Shown: positions 1 to 9,756 of the stretch, piece by piece
How the letters are laid out: each line of letters begins with the position of its first letter
Numbering within the stretch: position 1 is the first letter of the stretch
Assembly: GCA_020152595.1 (NCBI GenBank)
Contig: JAIGNY010003250.1
Coordinates: forward strand, 889,001 to 953,000
DNA length: 64,000 nucleotides
Direction of reading: 5' to 3'
Origin: Chiridota heheva
Lineage: Eukaryota; Echinodermata; Holothuroidea; Apodida; Chiridotidae
Notes under the pieces: model-generated
Seen by the model: the letters and a program-made list of their open reading frames with translations, nothing else
The model's database searches: none
What the model was told of the DNA's origin: nothing
Position numbers and translations under genes: made by a program

Positions 1-466
1 TTGGTATTGTATCATAGCGGTGCAAAGCATAGCGCCATACGTGCATGGAGAATGGTCCATCCAACTTGTATCTTACTGATTTGGTATTGTATCATAGCGG
101 TGCAAAGCATAGCGCCATACGCATGGAGAATGGTCCATCCAACTTGTATCTTACTGATTTGGTATTGTATCATAGCGGTGCAAAGCATAGCGCCATACAT
201 GCATGGAGAATGGTCCATCCAACTTGTATCTTACTGATTTGGTATTGTATCATAGCGGTGCAAAGCATAGCGCCATACATGCATGGAGAATGGTCCATCC
301 AACTTGTATCTTACTGATTTGGTATTGTATCATAGCGGTGCAAAGCATAGCGCCATACGTGCATGGAGAATGGTCCATCCAACTTGTATCTTACTGATTT
401 GGTATTGTATCATAGCGGTGCAAAGCATAGGGCCGTACGTGCATGGAGAATGGTCCATCCAACTTC
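1..466. repeat. 80-bp satellite array, about 5.8 copies, cut by the window edge
   Basis: Head-to-tail units of 78-80 bp start at positions 1, 81, 159, 239, 319 and 399. They are nearly identical; the main differences are a 2-bp indel and a few substitutions around the GCCATACGTGCATGG stretch. The last unit breaks off near 466 into unique sequence. The array probably continues to the left. Short ORFs on both strands simply follow the repeat and are not genes. Confidence 0.97.
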
Positions 467-957
467 AAGATGTTCAAACTCTCGTGGTCGACTTGTTCGA
501 GTGCCGACATTCTCAAGGTTGGGAATCCGCATATCAATGATGTAACAATAAAATTCATGTGCAGCAACCAGCTGCAAAGGGTAAAACAAAATCTACAGTA
601 CACTCCTGTACGTTTTCAGTTGAATTAATTATTTGGCTCTACGAAAACGTAAGAGTTTAGCTTATTTTGACATTTTTTCAATGAAAATTTGGCAGATGGT
701 TTATAATGGCCTACTTTTTAGAGGGAAATCAGTGACAGATATCAGAAGGTATGGTTAATTTTAATCTCACAATCTAATTTATTGTTAATAGGTCCTAACT
801 GTGCACATTGCACCATTTTTGTGCTCGGCTTAAATTTCAAAATAAAATAGTCATCATTGTGAGCAAGACAAGCTGTTACCTAAGTATATATTTTACTGAC
901 ATTGTGTTGTAATGTTATATTCTTACCGATGAATCTATTGTTGCCTTTCTTTTACAG
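467..957. other. Intronic sequence upstream of the first visible exon
   Basis: AT-rich unique sequence between the satellite and the exon at 958. No exon-like reading frame with good splice sites was seen. It ends in a polypyrimidine tract and an AG acceptor at 956-957. It is assigned to the EVI5-like gene's intron because the next exon starts in mid-protein. Confidence 0.6.
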
Positions 958-1055
958 TTTTTACAACGAGAAGCACCAAAAATTCATGCAGAGGAACCAG
1001 ATCTACTCATCCTAACTGCCTTTCAAGTTAAATATAATGCCAAGAAAATGAAAAA
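958..1055 (+). CDS. EVI5: EVI5-like gene, exon a: C-terminal end of the TBC (Rab-GAP) domain
   Basis: This exon reads about 33 codons ending AFQVKYNAKKMKK, which I recognise as the junction between the TBC domain and the coiled coil of EVI5/EVI5L proteins. Family members have a closely similar AYQVKYN.KKMKKLEKEY there. EVI5 proteins are TBC-domain regulators of Rab GTPases (linked to Rab11) acting in membrane trafficking and cytokinesis. The acceptor is TTTTACAG before 958 and the donor is GTAAG at 1056. The exon ends in phase 2 (AA|), and the next exon supplies the third base to give Lys followed by Leu, as expected. The rest of the TBC domain must lie left of the window. The family call is strong. 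Whether it is EVI5 or EVI5L cannot be settled, since the duplication behind those names is a vertebrate one. Confidence 0.88.
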
Positions 1056-1683
1056 GTAAGTCTCTTTGTCAAACTGAACCATCACCCTCCCAAAAGCTTC
1101 TCCAACCACCTTAATTCCATTGCTGATCTCTTCCGCAAAAAAAACCTCTTCCTATAAGGATGTTTCAGCTGACGTGATGAGGTCACATGACTTTGTTTAC
1201 ATCGCCATTTTGTTGGACAAAGAACAATGCTGTCTGCTGTATACTTACATACGTTTGCATGTTGTTATATAAGATTATTTTTGTAAGATATTTATGCCAG
1301 AATCTTGCTGTGTCATTGGTTGAACTTATAGACATGTTTAAAATCCTCTGATTAAGATTACTTGAAGTTCTAGGAGGGTAATTTTGTCTCTAAAATAACC
1401 ATTTTGTTTTAACAAATTAATTTATCTGGCCAGTCTATTTTAACCAGCACATGTTTTATATGCCCAGTGTATGTTTTACATACTGAGTCTGTTTGTTTTA
1501 CGTGTGATGTGACTGGGCTGCATGAAGATCAGACACGTGAAAGACTCAACATGCAAAGCTTTTCCCTGCAAAATGGCTTCCAGTTGAGTTACAGTCACGT
1601 GATGAAATCTCTCTATATCACTCCAACTACTATTACTATATCTAAACCTCTTCTTCCTCACCTACTTTCTCTTTCACCTTTTG

Positions 1684-1765
1684 ACATAATCTAAGTTTCT
1701 CAGGCAGAGTTTGACTATAACTGTCATGGTGCTGTTACACCTCACCAACAAACAAACAAACATTA
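1684..1765 (+). mobile_element. LINE/SINE 3' tail, diverged copy
   Basis: The segment ends in GGTGCTGTTACACC followed by CAAA-type repeats. It matches the tails at 4621-4709, 24371-24472 and 41270-41345. The 24371 copy follows a recognisable LINE C-terminal coding remnant, so these are best read as 5'-truncated LINE ends, or a SINE sharing that tail. Confidence 0.6.
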
Positions 1766-2024
1766 GTGGCCTGGTTAGATGTCATTCCATAACAAAGTCA
1801 GGTCTCATTTTGGGTTATACTTGGAAGACTAAAGGCATTGCACACTGAACATGACACGGCGAGTGATGTTACAAAATTAGACACACAACCAGCATATATG
1901 GAAGTGTTTTGATCTTGCATGCACTAACATTTAGTATTCAACCCTCTGGATGAATTTGCTAAGAACTGTAGTGTTATTCAAGCTGTAGAGAATGATCTTT
2001 TTTTTTCTTACTTACTTAACCTCT

Positions 2025-2690
2025 TCATTCCCTGTGGAACATAAGGCTGCAACAATAGTTCACCATCTTATCTGGTCCTGGGCAGCTGCCTGCACTTCTC
2101 CCCAAGAACGACCAATCTCCTTTAATTTGAAAACGACATTTTTCCACCAGGTGTATTTTGGTCTTCTCCTTGCCCACTGGAGTCCACATTAGGGCTACTT
2201 GTGGGATGTGATTGTGTTGCATCCTCAGTACATGACTGAGCCATCTGAATCTGCGCCTCTTGATCTCCAGTACAACGCTTTGGCAGCCTGTTTTCTGGTA
2301 CAGGTCATTGTTGAAGATTTTTTTGGCCAAAGGATGTTTCAGATTCTTCTGAGGCACCTGTTATGGAAGGATTCTATATGGCTCATGTCTCTCTTGGTGA
2401 CTCTCCAGCACTTTGAACCACACAGAAGGACGGAGTTGACGTTGGTAGAGTCTCACCTTCATCTTGACATGTCTCTCTTGGTGACTCTTCAGCACTTTGA
2501 ACCACACAGAAGGACGTACTTGACGTTGCTAGAGTCTCACCTTCATCTTGACATGTCTCTCTTGGTGACTCTTCAGCACTTTAAACCATACAGAAGGACG
2601 AACTTGACATTGCTAGAGTCTCACCTTCATCTCGACGTTACTATTGCTTGGATTTCCAGACTGTTGAAATGCCAGTATGCACACTGAGCA
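2025..2690 (-). pseudogene. Non-LTR retrotransposon ORF2 C-terminal fragment
   Basis: On the minus strand, 2357-2025 stays open for 110 codons. It contains RRRFRWLSHVLRM, then ALMWTPVGK, the C-terminal block seen after the reverse transcriptase domain in many LINE ORF2 proteins (R.WLGHVLRM...AL.W.P.GKRKRGRPK). Upstream on the same strand, each 84-bp repeat unit reads VNSVLLCGSKCWRVTKRDM, matching the SVLLYGSETW..T block that normally precedes it. Frame changes and stops separate the pieces, so it is dead. Endonuclease and reverse transcriptase core are absent (5'-truncated). The clade cannot be fixed from this piece. Confidence 0.8.
2384..2637. repeat. 84-bp tandem triplication inside the LINE fragment
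   Basis: Units start at 2384, 2468 and 2552, each exactly 84 bp (28 codons), with about 90 percent identity by eye. Each repeats the stretch encoding the SVLLCGSKCW block on the minus strand. Confidence 0.93.
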
Positions 2691-2957
2691 TTTTCCACTG
2701 GTGTTCCCTGTCACAAGAAGTGTTTGTTTGGGGCACGTCAGAACTTCCGAAAGAATTTGCTTAGAGTTAAGTTTTGTTCAAGAGAAGTTCACTTTTGTGG
2801 GACACAATTTTCTGTAGTGACACGATGTGACTATAAACCTTTTCAAATATGAATCATCAATTTCTGGAAAACTAATTAAGATAATGTTACATGGTCCAAA
2901 ATTCATGTGTCCCTTGGACTAATTGTATACTGGGGATATCTTATCATCCAATCATAT

Positions 2958-3267
2958 TAGGGGAATCTTGGCCGTCTACACAATTTACGTACAGTATCGG
3001 ATCAAACATATGAATGAATGTTTTCAAACGCACGTGTGTTTTACGTGAAGGTTATGCGCGCTCGCAATATTGCTTACAACTTTTTCCTCCCAAGCTGCAC
3101 CTGATTGGTTGGGTAAAAAAGGAAAAATTCCCCTATTGGTTGGTCAAAAAATTAAAGAAATTATGATCGGCTGAACTCAGTTTGAAAGGTCTATAGTAAG
3201 CATAAAAATGACAATTAAATTTTAATTAATTGATCATCTGCAAGGCCGTACCAAGATTCCTCGTCTA
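2958..3267. mobile_element. Possible short inverted-repeat element
   Basis: The left end reads GGGGAATCTTGGCCG and the right end is its approximate inverse complement (CGTACCAAGATTCCTC). About 10-11 bp match exactly. The interior is AT-rich with no ORF. No clear target-site duplication was found, so chance remains possible. Confidence 0.3.
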
Positions 3268-3688
3268 GGAAAGCCAAGAGGTCAAAATATTTCTTTCTGT
3301 ATGTTTTTGCGTTTGTATAATGGTGGACTAGACTGATTATCGAGGGCATCTTGTTGATGATGTTTTCAAAATATTCATTAAGCTATTTCGCCTCCCAAAT
3401 CTCTGGTAACTACTTTGTATAAATATTTGGTGAGTTAGATAAGCTCTCCATGAGAGTCAAAAAGCTTCGCTGGATATTTGTGAGTCTCTGCAAAATTGGG
3501 CCCTCACTTTTCGGTCTAGTGCCCCTATAATATATTGCTCACTGCATCATGTTCAGTGTCCTTAGGTTTTCATTTGGTTGCTCTATACCTCAAAAGTATT
3601 GTTAGAAAAGTCATACTTGTAGTTGCTCAGGATATTCAAGATTTGTATTTGCAAGACACTTATCTTTCTAAATGACATTACTCTCTAA

Positions 3689-3900
3689 AGGAGCAGGTAG
3701 CTCAGTTAATAGTGCGCACGACTGAGATGCTGGAGTCACAGGTTTTAGTCTCACTCAATATTCTGCAGCTATAATGCAGACAGATACGCCGATCAGCAAA
3801 GTGGAAATATATCGTTTGCAGCTCCTGCTCCCCATTCAGCTGTAGAGAGAAGTGGCAATGGTTGAATAGCACGTCATGGGTCTACGGTCAAATAAGTGCT
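3689..3900 (+). mobile_element. tRNA-derived SINE head
   Basis: The segment starts GGAGCAGGTAGCTCAG, which looks like a tRNA 5' half with an A box (TAGCTCAGTTAATAG). About 50 bp downstream is a degenerate B box (GGTTTTAGTC) near 3741. No acceptor stem pairs cleanly and the anticodon arm is irregular, so it is not a functional tRNA gene. The 3' boundary is uncertain. Confidence 0.5.
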
Positions 3901-4620
3901 TTTCATGCAAAATTTTGCGGCATTTTAAACTAAAAAAAGTACAAGACCTATACCAACCCTATGTTGTACCATGACACCTTGGTACATGAAATTGTGTCCC
4001 GTAGACTCTGGGATCAAAAGGTTAATGGTCACAGAGCTATTGAACACCATTTTCCCCCATAGTTATGGAATGGTAAGTGTGACATGAGCATGAATGGTGT
4101 CATACAGTAGGCTATGATAAATGTGAAAAATTTCATGTTGTTTCAGTGATTGGGTCAAGGGTCAGAGATCAAAAATGTGACTGTCACTGTCCTTCGGAGG
4201 GGATGTAATGCTGCTGGTCCCCGATGGTAGGAGATTCACCTGGTTCTTGAGAAGAGCATGGTGTTCATCCACTTCCTGTTTTTGGGTCAACCCTGAGAAC
4301 AGGTCAAAGATGACTTGCATGTGCTTTCTCTGGCCTAAAAAGTGTAAAAAAGAAAAAATACATTTTTCATAGTTCAAGCTAAATGCAGAATCAATATCTA
4401 TTTTCATTTCTGTTTGAAGTGTAGAAAATCTTCTTGAGTTTGCATATACCTCATCAAATTTTCTGTGTCTACAACTAAAAGGTTATTACATCTTCATCAT
4501 TCAATTTGGCAGTAAAATGTGACCTCTGAGTGAATTCATTTATCAGAGAATATTGACAACAAAATTATTGTTCAATGTTGAATCACCGACTGATACGTGC
4601 TTACAGTCAGTAGACATTTC

Positions 4621-4709
4621 CTTCTTACCTCTAGAATGATCTGACCTCTCAGGCACAATTTGACCCTCGTTGTCGTGGTGCCGTTAAGCCATCATCAAAC
4701 AAACTAAGA
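4621..4709 (+). mobile_element. LINE/SINE 3' tail
   Basis: CTCTAGAATGATCTGACC followed by GTCGTGGTGCCGTTAAGCC and an ATCAAACAAAC tail. It is nearly identical to 24395-24472, where the same sequence lies 3' of a LINE coding remnant. Confidence 0.72.
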
Positions 4710-4839
4710 ACCATTGGCTCAGATTGTACCAAAGAATAAATTTCTTCAAGGTATATAAACATGTAGAGGCCAACATGAGCTAAAATGCTTTACAATTAAA
4801 AAAACATAGTAACAAAAATGTTATCAAAATTGGTTAAAC

Positions 4840-5010
4840 ATTGACTATTTGACAGCATTTTTTATGCAAATTTTGTGATGTATTACAGGGCGACCATTGT
4901 ATTTTCCTTTGTAAATCCTTTGTTTTTAAATGTATCAAATAAATCTCTGAAGTGGTACAGCAAATTCTAACTAAAAGTTTTTGAGTCTTTGCCAAACCCC
5001 TAATAAAATC
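4840..5010 (-). repeat. Dispersed family R39, minus-strand copy
   Basis: The minus strand reads QKLLVRICCTTSEIY in one frame. The copy at 39335-39480 (+) reads QKLLIRICCITTKNY. A third, more diverged copy lies at 47435-47575 (+). Nucleotide similarity covers about 150 bp. I do not recognise the family. Confidence 0.6.
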
Positions 5011-5083
5011 TAGCATGAATAGAATGTTCTATCATTTTCAGTGACTTCTTGATTTAGGAAAGAATATTAAATGAATTACATAA

Positions 5084-6086
5084 AGATTTTGATCTGTTTG
5101 TGCATGCAGTCATAGATAGATTTTGATCTGTTTGTGCATGCAGTTATAGATTTTGATCTCTTCACCCATGCAGTTATAGATTTTGATCTGTTCACCCATG
5201 CAGTCATAGATTTTGATCTGTTTGCCCATGCAGTCATAGATAGATTTTGATCTGTTTGTGCATGCAGTTATAGATTTTGATCTGTTCACCCATGCAGTCA
5301 TAGATTTTGATCTGTTTATGCATGCAGTCATAGATTTTGATCTGTTTGCCTATGCAGTCATAGATTTTGATCTGTTTCGCCCATGCAGTCATAGATTTTG
5401 ATCTGTTTGCCTATGCAGTCATAGATTTTGATCTGTTCGTGCATGCAGTTATAGATTTTGATCTGTTCGTGCATGCAGGTATAGATTTTGATCTGTTTGC
5501 CCATGCAGTCGTAGATTTTGATCTGTTCGCGAATGCAGTCATAGATTTTGATCTGTTCGCCCATGCAGTCATAGATTTTGATCTGTTTATGCATGCAGTC
5601 ATATATTTTGATCTGTTTGCCTATGCAGTCATAGATTTTGATCTGTTTTGCCCATGCAGTCATAGATTTTGATCTGTTTGCCTATGCAGTCATAGATTTT
5701 AATTTGTTTCGCCCATGCAGTCATAGATTTTGATCTGTTTGCCTATGCAGTCATAGATTTTGATCTGTTCGTGCATGCAGTTATAGATTTTGATCTGTTC
5801 GTGCATGCAGGTATAGATTTTGATCTGTTTGTGCATGCAGTCATAGATTTTGATTTGTTTGCGCATGCAGTCATAGATTTTGGTCTGTTTGCCCATGCAG
5901 TCATAGATTTTGATCTGTTTGCCCATGCAGTCATAGATTTTGATGTTTGCCCATGCAGTCATAGATTTTGATCTGTTCGCACATACAGTCATAGATTTTG
6001 ATCTGTTTGCACATACAGTCATAGATTTTTATCTGTTTGCCCATGTAGTCATAGATTTTGATCTGTTTGCCCATGTAGTCATACAT
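5084..6086. repeat. 30-bp minisatellite, about 33 copies
   Basis: The unit is close to GCAGTCATAG + ATTTTGATCT + GTTTGCCCAT, 30-31 bp, with variants GTGCATGC and GCCTATGC. Blocks of variants recur in the same order near 5390-5680 and 5700-5900, showing segmental duplication inside the array. Both strands stay open because the unit is a multiple of three. Confidence 0.96.
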
Positions 6087-6265
6087 CACACATTTCCCTT
6101 GAATTAAAAACTGATGTAACTTTGATCAGGCATAACTCAAAAAGTAGAATTGCTATTTCAGATTTTAACACTCTTTCGACCAATATGGAAATAAGACCTT
6201 TAATATTTTGTGACTTCACTACTTATTCCATTAAATTCCCTCCATCTCTGCATATTTGTTTTCAG

Positions 6266-6326
6266 ATTAGAAAAGGAATATCTTGCAATAAAAACCAAAG
6301 AAAATGAGGATCAAATTGAAATGAGG
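6266..6326 (+). CDS. EVI5: EVI5-like gene, exon b: linker into the coiled coil
   Basis: The 61-nt exon starts with one base completing Lys and then reads LEKEYLAIKTKENEDQIEMR. This is the EVI5 segment directly after the TBC domain, rich in charged residues and helix-forming. The acceptor is TTTTCAG at 6265 and the donor is GTAAG at 6327, phase 0. It joins exon a without frame loss and exon c (RLRTENRLL...) in the family's normal order. The exon is too short to find by ORF length; identification rests on splice sites, phase and family resemblance together. Confidence 0.88.
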
Positions 6327-6384
6327 GTAAGAACTCAACTTATTAATTTTCAACAGCAATTTATATTTTTATTCTCCATGTAGA

Positions 6385-7440
6385 CCTTAACCTTAACCAT
6401 TATTTTAAACCACTGTGCTACTTTATTGTAAAACATGTTCATGTAAAATATAGTCACACTGTATTCTGAAACATTGCCATGCTTCATTACATGGCCCTAC
6501 TTTACTCCAACACATAGGCCTTCTTTATTTTAAAATATGCTCTTACTTTATTCTAGAAATAGCCACGCATTAGTCTAAAACATGACATTCCTTTTCTAAA
6601 ACATGGCCATACTTAATTCCAAAACATCAACCTACTTTCTAGAACATGGCCATACTTTATTATAAAACATGTCCATACTTTATTATAAAACATGCATACA
6701 ACATGGCCATACTTTATTGTAAAACATAGCCATACTTTATTATACAACATGGCCATACTTTATTATAAAACATGGCCATACTTTATTATAAAACGTGGCC
6801 AAACTTTATTATAAAACATGGCCATATTTGATTATAAAACATGGCCATTCTTTATCATAAAACATGGCGATACTTTATTGTAAAACATGGCGATACTTTA
6901 TTATATCACATGGCCATACTATATTATAAAACATGGCCATACTTTATTATAAAACATGGCGATACTTTATTATTAAACATGTCCATACTTTATTGTAAAA
7001 CATGTCCATACTTTATTATAAAACATGACCATCTTTTATTATACAATATGGCCATACCTTATTGTAAAATATGGCCATACTTTATTATACAACGTGGCCA
7101 TTTTTTATTATAAAACATGGCAATACTTTATTATAAACATGGCAAAACTTTATTACACAAAATGGCAATACTTTATTATACAACATGGCCAATACTTTAT
7201 TATACAACATGGCCATACTTTATTATACAACATGGCCATACTTTATTATAAAACATAGCCATACTTTATTATAAAACATGGCCATACTTTATATTATAAA
7301 ACATGGCCATACTGTATTATAAAACATGGCCATACTTTACTTGAAAACATGGCCATACTTTATTATAAAACATAGCCATACGTTATTATAAAACATGGCC
7401 ATACTTTATTATAAAACAGGGCCATACGTTTGTACTTTTT
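6385..7440. repeat. 23-bp minisatellite, about 45 copies, decaying at the left edge
   Basis: The core unit is AAAACATGGCCATACTTTAT plus TAT. Copies near 6385-6650 are strongly diverged and those from 6660 to 7430 are close to consensus, the expected pattern of an array growing in its interior. Short ORFs of the HGHTLL type are repeat artefacts. Confidence 0.95.
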
Positions 7441-7544
7441 AAATACATGGCCTTCTAGACAGTTTTTAACTGAGCATGTCAGAATTATACTTGAAACTAA
7501 AGAAAGGAAAAGAAAAGGATTTCTGAAAATTTAGCATCTAGCTA

Positions 7545-7625
7545 TCTAATGTCTCAGGTTCGATTCCCGTAGGACTCCAACCAGCGCTTCACAACTGGTT
7601 AATAAAACAGCCATGGGCATCTTAA
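7545..7625 (+). mobile_element. SINE fragment with tRNA B box
   Basis: It contains GGTTCGATTCCCGTAGGA, a good B box, followed by CCAGCGCTTCACAACTGGTT. The same order occurs at 51662-51765 (GGTTCGTTACC, then CCAGTGCTTCTCAACTGG), so this is a dispersed SINE family. No A box is visible. Confidence 0.6.
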
Positions 7626-7686
7626 TGTAAATTTTTTTTGGAATGTATAAAGAAGTATGGTCATGTTCTATGTTTAAAACATTTCT

Positions 7687-8198
7687 CTAAAGGATTAGTA
7701 CAGTGGTCAAGCATGTCCATCTTATATGAAAGAGGACTTCAAAGGAAACAGAATGGTGAAGAAAGCATTCAAAATTCTTATTCCATTAAGGTGATATTAA
7801 AGTTTGGTATCCTTTGTGTAGAAACAAGTGACATCAGACTAGTTGTAATGTCACTGCCAAGTCTTTATGTATTCGTTCATATTTTGTCCTTCAGTTTTGT
7901 GCCTTAAAAAACATTGGATACATCAAGAAAGTAGCAAAACAGAATCTTGTAAGGGTAATAATAATTTACCACCTGCAGGAAGTTCAAGGGGGAAAAATTG
8001 AAATCGGAATTTGTTTAATATATTTTCTTTAAACAATTGTTAAGAATGTTAAGATAAGGGCACTAACGTTCCATAGTAGGCGTTGTACACCAGTCATTTC
8101 TACGAAGATAAGACAGAACTTTAAAGTTGAACAGAATAAGATTTTGTCTCTATTAAAGTCCTCTTTCATATAAGATGGATCACTGAACTTATCCTTTA
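7687..8198. mobile_element. Inverted-repeat element family M1, copy 1 (about 510 bp)
   Basis: Left end TAAAGGATTAGTACAGTGG... and right end inverse complement TAAAGGATAAGTTCAGTGA..., with about 45 bp of terminal inverted repeat reaching TATGAAAGAGGA. A second copy is at 24974-25478 and a matching right end at 40776-40828. There is no transposase ORF; it is a non-autonomous MITE-like element. Confidence 0.75.
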
Positions 8199-8304
8199 AT
8201 CCTTACTCTACCAGCACTTTTTTGAAAATACGCTCCGGAGGCGGAGTCAAAGATGGGGCACCCAAAACGGCGATAATATTGCTGTGTGGTAGAGTAAGGG
8301 TTAA
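8195..8304. mobile_element. TTAA-flanked MITE family M2, copy 1
   Basis: The left terminus TTAATCCTTACTCTACCA and right terminus TGGTAGAGTAAGGGTTAA are inverted repeats of about 18 bp enclosing roughly 75 bp. The left TTAA coincides with the right end of the M1 element, suggesting insertion into the TTAA at that end. TTAA targets are typical of piggyBac-type transposons; that origin is inferred. Confidence 0.75.
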
Positions 8305-8443
8305 TCAAGGCATGATTATTGGAGGGTCCTCTGTCTTCCAGGCAGCAGAGTCTGGCTTGTTCCACTTCTGGGACCCGCTGGGTCGCCCACCGGGACCATA
8401 TTGCTGCCTATATTTTCGAGTTGGTGCATTTGTCGCGAGTTGA

Positions 8444-8552
8444 TTAACCCTTACTTTACCAGCACTTTTTTTTCAATGCGCTCAGGAGGCGGGGCCAAAG
8501 ATGGGGCACCTAAAACAGCAATAATATTGCCGCGTGGTAGAGTAAGGGTTAA
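8444..8552. mobile_element. TTAA-flanked MITE family M2, copy 2
   Basis: A 109-bp copy with termini TTAACCCTTACTTTACCA and TGGTAGAGTAAGGGTTAA. The interior GGCGGGGCCAAAGATGGGGC matches copy 1. It lies 139 bp from copy 1 in the same orientation. Confidence 0.8.
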
Positions 8553-8664
8553 TACTACCAAAATTATATCACAGAATTTACAGACATTTTTATCTAACAT
8601 TTGAGAAATGTCATACACAATTGCAACTTTTAAACAACTTTTTTCTTTAAAATTATCGTTTCAG

Positions 8665-8889
8665 AGATTACGAACTGAAAACAGACTGCTTCGGCAGAGA
8701 ATAGATAACCTTGAGAAAGAAAACGAAGTGATAGCGGACAAGTTAATCCAGGGGCAACTTAACAGGGCCCAGGAGGCCGAGGAACATTATGCAATAAGAA
8801 AACAGCTGGAGCAGACCAAGCATAGCAACGAAGAAATCGCCAAAAAGTATGAGGGTGCACAAAGTGTCATCAAAGACCTGAGAGAGAGG
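8665..8889 (+). CDS. EVI5: EVI5-like gene, exon c: first coiled-coil segment
   Basis: A 225-nt exon, 75 codons, phase 0 at both ends. It begins RLRTENRLLRQRIDNLEKEN and continues with LIQGQLNRAQEAEE, both strongly conserved in EVI5 family proteins (TENRLL.QRI..LEKE; DRLIQGQV.RAQEAEE). The heptad pattern and high Glu/Lys/Arg/Gln content fit a coiled coil, which in EVI5 mediates self-association and partner binding. The start is the AGA after TTTCAG; an AG two bases later would shift the frame. The donor is GGGTAAGT. GC content is clearly above the surrounding intron. In related proteins the next segment is another charged coil block, which I could not find nearby. Confidence 0.93.
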
Positions 8890-8905
8890 GTAAGTTAATC
8901 TACAT

Positions 8906-9756
8906 TGTGTATGATTATTACACACATCACTTGGATTAGCATTGTAAGTCATAACTCTACATCGTGTGTGATTATTACACACATCACTTGGATTAGCATT
9001 GTAAGTCATAACTCTACATCGTGTGTGATTATTACACACATCACTTGGATTAGCATTGTAAGTCATAACTCTACATCGTGTGTGATTATTACACACATCA
9101 CTTGGATTAGCATTGTAAGTCATAACTCTACATCGTGTATGATTATTACACACATCACTTGGATTAGCATTGTAAGTCATAACTGTACATTGTGTGTGAT
9201 TATTACACACATCACTTGGATAAGCATTAAAAGTCATAACTCTACATCGTGTATGATTATTACACACATCACTTGGATTAGCATTGTAAGTCATAACTCT
9301 ACATCGTGTATGATTATTATACACATCACTTGGTTTAGCATTGTAAGTCATAACTGTACATTGTGTGTGATTATTACACACATCACTTGGATTAGCATTG
9401 TAAGTCATAACTCCACATCGTGTATGATTATTACACACATTACTTGGATTAGCATTGTAAGTCATAACTCTACATCGTGTATGATTATTACACACATCAC
9501 TTGGATTAGCATTGTAAGTCATAACTGTACATTGTGTGTGATTATTACACACATCACTTGGATTAGCATTGTAAGTCATAACTCTACATCATGTATGATT
9601 ATTACACACATCACTTGGATTAGCATTGTAAGTCATAACTCTACATCATGCATCATTATTACACACATCACTTGGATTAGCATTGTAAGTCATAACTCTA
9701 CATCGTGTATGATTATTACACACATTACTTGGATTGGCATTGCAAGTCATAACATA
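8906..9756. repeat. 57-bp minisatellite, about 15 copies, adjacent to a splice donor
   Basis: The unit contains GATTATTACACACATCACTT and GGATTAGCATTGTAAGTCAT and measures 57 bp (19 codons). It begins 16 nt after the donor of exon c. Identity between copies is about 95 percent, with a variant carrying TGTACATTG recurring at about 9186, 9353 and 9528. Both strands stay open for about 280 codons only because the unit length is a multiple of three. Confidence 0.97.

Larger units (their letters stand above)
1056..6265 (+). other. Intron between exons a and b
   Basis: A 5.2-kb intron with phase 2 ends. It contains a LINE 3' tail near 1684-1765, a minus-strand LINE ORF2 fragment, a possible inverted-repeat element at 2958-3267, a tRNA-like SINE head, another LINE tail at 4621-4709, a copy of a dispersed family at 4840-5010 and a 30-bp minisatellite. 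The remaining stretches (1056-1680, 1770-2020, 2700-3685 and 3900-4620) are AT-rich and show no gene. Confidence 0.8.
6327..8664 (+). other. Intron between exons b and c
   Basis: A 2.3-kb intron with phase 0 ends. It holds a 23-bp minisatellite, a SINE fragment, a roughly 510-bp inverted-repeat element and two 109-bp TTAA elements. The acceptor is TCGTTTCAG at 8664. Confidence 0.85.

Noticed and set aside
3689-3770. Functional tRNA gene
   Set aside because: The acceptor stem does not pair and the T arm B box is degenerate; better explained as a SINE head.
5084-6086. Possible CRISPR-like array
   Set aside because: Units follow each other without spacers, variants are shared between neighbours and the genome is eukaryotic. 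The same holds for the other arrays.
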